Source of the DNA: Myxococcales bacterium | GTDB lineage: Bacteria; Myxococcota_A; Bradymonadia; UBA4248 | Direction: 5' to 3' | NCBI GenBank assembly: GCA_004554395.1 | Contig: SFMP01000206.1 | Span: forward strand, 1-8,075 | Length of the DNA: 8,075 nucleotides | Part shown: piece after piece, positions 6,549 through 8,075 of the stretch | Layout of the letters: every line of letters begins with the position of its first letter | How positions within the stretch are numbered: the first letter of the stretch is position 1 | Notes under the pieces: model-generated | Databases searched by the model: none | What the model was told of the DNA's origin: nothing | The model's input: the letters and a program-made list of their open reading frames with translations, nothing else | Program-made: the position numbers and the translations under genes

Positions 6549-6588
6549 CACGGCGTGTTGATGCGCCGTGCGTGCCATGGGCTGGCAC
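6549..6588 (-). promoter_or_regulatory. Twin hairpins in the glmS leader
   Basis: CACGGCG (6549-6555) pairs with CGCCGTG (6564-6570) over an 8-base loop, and GTGCCA (6572-6577) pairs with TGGCAC (6583-6588) over TGGGC. One base separates the stems. A further TGCCA at 6546-6550 can compete for the TGGCA arm at 6583-6587, so two mutually exclusive folds are possible. On the glmS strand the structures would lie in the 5' leader, shortly before the ribosome binding site, if transcription starts near 6593. They could equally be palindromic protein operators. The pairings are direct observations; the function is inferred. Confidence 0.5.
6562..6577 (-). promoter_or_regulatory. Possible sigma-54 type -24/-12 element upstream of glmS
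   Basis: On the - strand, 6577-6562 reads TGGCACGCACGGCGCA. Against the sigma-54 consensus TGGCACG-N4-TTGCA it matches 10 of 12 specified bases, with correct GG-to-GC spacing; the mismatches are GC in place of TT before the -12 GC. A start would fall near 6551, giving a leader of about 35 bases before glmS. The site overlaps a palindrome, so chance is quite possible. No enhancer-protein site was identified. Confidence 0.2.
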
Positions 6589-6599
6589 ACGAGGCGGGC

Positions 6600-6608
6600 A
6601 TATTAGCA
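6600..6608 (-). promoter_or_regulatory. Candidate extended -10 promoter for glmS
   Basis: On the - strand the sequence reads TGCTAATAT, an extended -10 (TG-N-TAATAT) of the sigma-70 type, with -10 hexamer at plus positions 6600-6605. No good -35 box stands 16-18 bases upstream. Transcription starting near 6593 would give a leader of roughly 78 bases containing both hairpins. It is the best sigma-70 candidate in the 144-bp divergent interval; no convincing promoter for xerD was found there. Confidence 0.35.
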
Positions 6609-6659
6609 GATAATCGACGAGAAACGTTAGTGCGTCGATGTGATAAGGACGATAAAAAA

Positions 6660-7568
6660 ATGACGACATCAATCGAGGCGGCATTTTCGATGTTTACGAC
6701 GTATTTGAAGGCGGAGCGCGGGTTATCGCGCAATACGTTGGAGTCGTATGGGCGCGATATTTCGGGGTTTATGGCGATGTTGCAAAGCGAGGGCAAGGAG
6801 AATGTCGAAGATATCGGAGAAGATGAGATACGTCAGTTTTTGTCGTCGAAGATCGACGATGAAGAGGTGAAGACACGGACGGTAGCGCGTTATTTGGTGA
6901 GCATACGACAGTGGATGAAGTTTTTAGTGGGCGATGGGATAATCGAGACAGATCCGAGTGAACACATCGATATGCCAAAGTATTTGCAGAACGACCCAGT
7001 GTATTTGACGGAGCGCGAAGTCGATGCGCTTTTGAATGCGCCCGATGAATCGACGCCAGAGGGATTGCGCGATCGCGCGATGATAGAATTGCTCTATGCG
7101 ACTGGGCTTCGCGTTTCGGAGCTCGTCGGGCTTGGGGTTCGGGATGTCGATCTCGATTCGGGGTGTATTACGGCGCATGGAAAAGGCGGGAAAGATCGCG
7201 TGATTCCGATGGGGGAATATGCGAATGCTTGGATTCGTCGGTATTTAGATGTGTCGCGCCCAGCGCTCATGCACGATGGCGACGAATCGGCGGTGTTGTT
7301 TACGACGCGTCGTGGTGGGGGCATGACGCGGCAAGGGTTTTGGAAGAATTTGAAGCGATATGCGCTCGTTGCTGGAATCAAAAAGGACTTATCGCCGCAT
7401 AAGCTACGGCATACGTTTGCGACGCATTTGATATCGCATGGCGCAGATTTGTTGGCGGTGCAAGAGATGCTCGGGCATGCCGACATATCGTCGACGCAGA
7501 TTTACACGCACGTGTCGCGCGAGCGAATGAAGGCGGTATTCGTCGCTTGCCACCCAAGACAGGGATAG
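6660..7568 (+). CDS. xerD: Tyrosine recombinase XerD (XerC/D family)
   Basis: This is a site-specific tyrosine recombinase that, with a XerC partner, resolves chromosome dimers at dif during division. The 302-residue product has the usual length. The N-terminal SAM-like core-binding domain (about 1-105) includes FTTYLKAERGLSRNTLESY. The catalytic domain holds the full active set: R151 (ATGLRVSEL), K175 (HGKGGKDRV), H247 and R250 (SPHKLRHTFATHL), H273 (LGHADISSTQ) and nucleophile Y282 (IYTHVSRERM). These sit at a constant +3 offset from the E. coli XerD residues. The C-terminus ends in CHPRQG, like the HHPR tail of XerD, which favours XerD over XerC; paralogues such as XerA/XerH cannot be fully excluded. 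ATG at 6660 is chosen for AAGGA at 6645-6649 and family alignment; the frame is open upstream to 6555 but without a family match. Codon choice is G/T-ending (TTG, GCG, TCG), unlike the C-ending glyQS and glmS. Confidence 0.9.
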   Translation: MTTSIEAAFSMFTTYLKAERGLSRNTLESYGRDISGFMAMLQSEGKENVEDIGEDEIRQFLSSKIDDEEVKTRTVARYLVSIRQWMKFLVGDGIIETDPSEHIDMPKYLQNDPVYLTEREVDALLNAPDESTPEGLRDRAMIELLYATGLRVSELVGLGVRDVDLDSGCITAHGKGGKDRVIPMGEYANAWIRRYLDVSRPALMHDGDESAVLFTTRRGGGMTRQGFWKNLKRYALVAGIKKDLSPHKLRHTFATHLISHGADLLAVQEMLGHADISSTQIYTHVSRERMKAVFVACHPRQG

Positions 7569-7598
7569 ATCAGACGGGGCGGGGCTACGCGCCGCGTT

Positions 7599-7614
7599 GC
7601 CCTACGGGCTTTTT
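7599..7614 (+). terminator. Probable intrinsic terminator after xerD
   Basis: GCCC (7599-7602), loop TAC, GGGC (7606-7609), then five T residues (7610-7614), 30 bases after the xerD stop. The stem is only 4 bp, but ACGCG-C-CGCGT immediately upstream (7587-7597) adds structure. The TACGGGCTTTT motif resembles the 3' arm of the glyQS terminator. Confidence 0.55.
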
Positions 7615-7675
7615 GGGGTGGGGCGAGTCTACTCGCGCCCCTTCCCCTCAATCAGCCTCCCCGTTGGGGCGGGGG
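7615..7675. repeat. GC-rich palindromic intergenic elements downstream of xerD
   Basis: A long imperfect hairpin spans 7615-7647: GGGG-T-GGGGCGAGT (7615-7628) pairs with ACTCG-CG-CCCC-TT-CCCC (7631-7647) around CT, with a 2-base bulge. A second hairpin has CCCC (7659-7662), loop GTT and GGGG (7666-7669), extended outward by CC/GG pairs across a mismatch. Neither has a T-tract. They look like members of the same kind of palindromic intergenic repeat seen at 1-126 and 3353-3589. Confidence 0.6.
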
Positions 7676-7699
7676 ACGTTTGTGGTGGGTTGGGGCATC

Positions 7700-7787
7700 T
7701 TTTGAGAAATGAATTGTAAAATAAAGTATTCATTATAATACAAACGTGTATATTTGAAGTAATATGTCTACGATGAGTCTATGCATT
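7700..7787. other. AT-rich non-coding patch with promoter-like motif
   Basis: Composition changes abruptly from GC-rich to AT-rich. A perfect TATAAT lies at 7734-7739 on the + strand, with TTGTAA at 7714-7719 (14-base spacing, too short) or GAATTG at 7711-7716 (17-base spacing, poor match). A 7-bp inverted repeat AATGAAT (7708-7714) / ATTCATT (7728-7734) overlaps it. No gene starts downstream on the + strand, so a real promoter here would make an antisense or non-coding RNA against the nuclease-domain gene. It may merely be AT-rich. Confidence 0.25.
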
Positions 7788-7800
7788 GCCATTTATGGAG
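7788..7800. repeat. Isolated copy of the GCCATTTATGGAG repeat core
   Basis: The 13-mer GCCATTTATGGAG is identical to 51-63, the loop and inner stem of the hairpin at the left end of the window. It is followed by TGGTGGC, where the left copy has AGGGGGTGGC, suggesting a degenerate second member of the same repeat family just beyond the 3' end of the nuclease-domain gene. Confidence 0.5.
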
Positions 7801-7816
7801 TGGTGGCTAGAGGAAG

Positions 7817-8075
7817 TCATTGCTCGCGCTTAAACTTCTCGATGGCACAATCGTGTGCCTTTTTCTTATCGTAGCTGATGCCGACCAATATCAAATCGCC
7901 GTAGAAATCGGTGAGCCTGCCTGGGTATTGATTGTCGTGGATCTGATCGATGGCCGCTTTGACATCTTTGTTGAATTTGAGTTCGACGACAATCGCGGGT
8001 TTGTGTACGCCCTTTTTGGGCAACAAGACGATATCGGCAAAGCCCTTGCCTGTGGGGAACTCGCGGATGACGTGG
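7817..8075 (-). CDS. PD-(D/E)XK nuclease-domain protein, DUF1703 / AAA-ATPase-like type (C-terminus only)
   Basis: The frame enters from the right edge without a start and ends at TGA 7819-7817, giving 85 C-terminal residues. It begins HVIREFPTGKGFADIVLLPK and ends AHDCAIEKFKREQ. FADIV followed 18 residues later by VVELKF supplies the D...E-x-K core of the PD-(D/E)XK nuclease fold. DLILVGISYDKKKAHDCAIE is the typical tail of the DUF1703 (PDDEXK_9) domain, which in its family usually follows an N-terminal AAA-ATPase-like (DUF-type) domain in proteins of about 500-600 residues. These proteins are often multi-copy in anaerobic bacteria and their function is not established. The TTG at 8026 is inside the domain and is not the start. 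Whether the N-terminal ATPase half exists cannot be seen. Confidence 0.8.
   Translation of the reverse strand, partial: HVIREFPTGKGFADIVLLPKKGVHKPAIVVELKFNKDVKAAIDQIHDNQYPGRLTDFYGDLILVGISYDKKKAHDCAIEKFKREQ

Noticed and set aside
6516..6600. glmS ribozyme
   Set aside because: The interval is too short and lacks the conserved ribozyme core around a cleavage site; only simple hairpins are present.
6555..6659. N-terminal extension of xerD and of glmS (to 6590) into the divergent region
   Set aside because: The extra residues match neither family, would bury the GlmS Cys nucleophile, and ignore the well-placed AAGGA sites.
7734..7763. dif recombination site near xerD
   Set aside because: ATACA-AACG-TGTAT is a short inverted repeat, but the conserved XerD arm (TTATGTTAA-type) is absent and the arms are too short.

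Overview
The window is about 8 kb of bacterial chromosome. It carries four conserved housekeeping genes, one decayed AT-rich accessory cassette, and several stretches of GC-rich palindromic intergenic repeats. The housekeeping genes are glyQ and glyS (the two-gene, alpha2beta2 type of glycyl-tRNA synthetase), glmS (glucosamine-6-phosphate synthase) and a xerD-type tyrosine recombinase. Shine-Dalgarno sites, operon spacing and protein style suggest a Gram-negative bacterium, possibly a deltaproteobacterium-like or myxococcus-like lineage. That placement is a weak inference from protein feel only; the sequence alone does not fix the taxon.

Layout. Bases 1-126 hold a hairpin followed by perfect tandem copies of a 31-bp GC-rich unit. 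glyQ (283-1173) and glyS (1177-3288) form a tight + strand operon that ends in a strong intrinsic terminator at 3317-3354. From 3353 to about 3620 there are four degenerate copies of a roughly 37-bp repeat plus further palindromes. From about 3640 to 4660 base composition shifts to AT-rich. On the - strand here are the remains of a two-gene cassette: an AAA/ABC-type ATPase (3989-4644) and a smaller partner (3702-3979). Both have lost internal segments and both carry a one-base frameshift in an A-run. glmS (4689-6515, - strand) lies directly upstream of the cassette in the same orientation, with no visible terminator between. A 144-bp divergent region with strong hairpins and promoter-like motifs separates glmS from xerD (6660-7568, + strand). 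Bases 7569-7816 are GC-rich palindromes followed by an AT-rich patch. The right edge (7817-8075, - strand) is the C-terminus of a PD-(D/E)XK nuclease-domain protein of the DUF1703 / AAA-ATPase-like type, which continues beyond the window.

How it fits together. glyQ and glyS make the two subunits of one enzyme. glmS feeds UDP-GlcNAc and cell-wall synthesis. xerD resolves chromosome dimers. They share no pathway and form a conserved backbone. The accessory material sits between transcription units: the decayed ATPase cassette directly after the 3' end of glmS, and the nuclease-domain gene beyond xerD. The most informative observations are the reconstruction of the decayed ATPase/partner cassette, the terminator-like repeat cluster after glyS, the structured glmS leader, and a switch in G-versus-C strand bias across the cassette.
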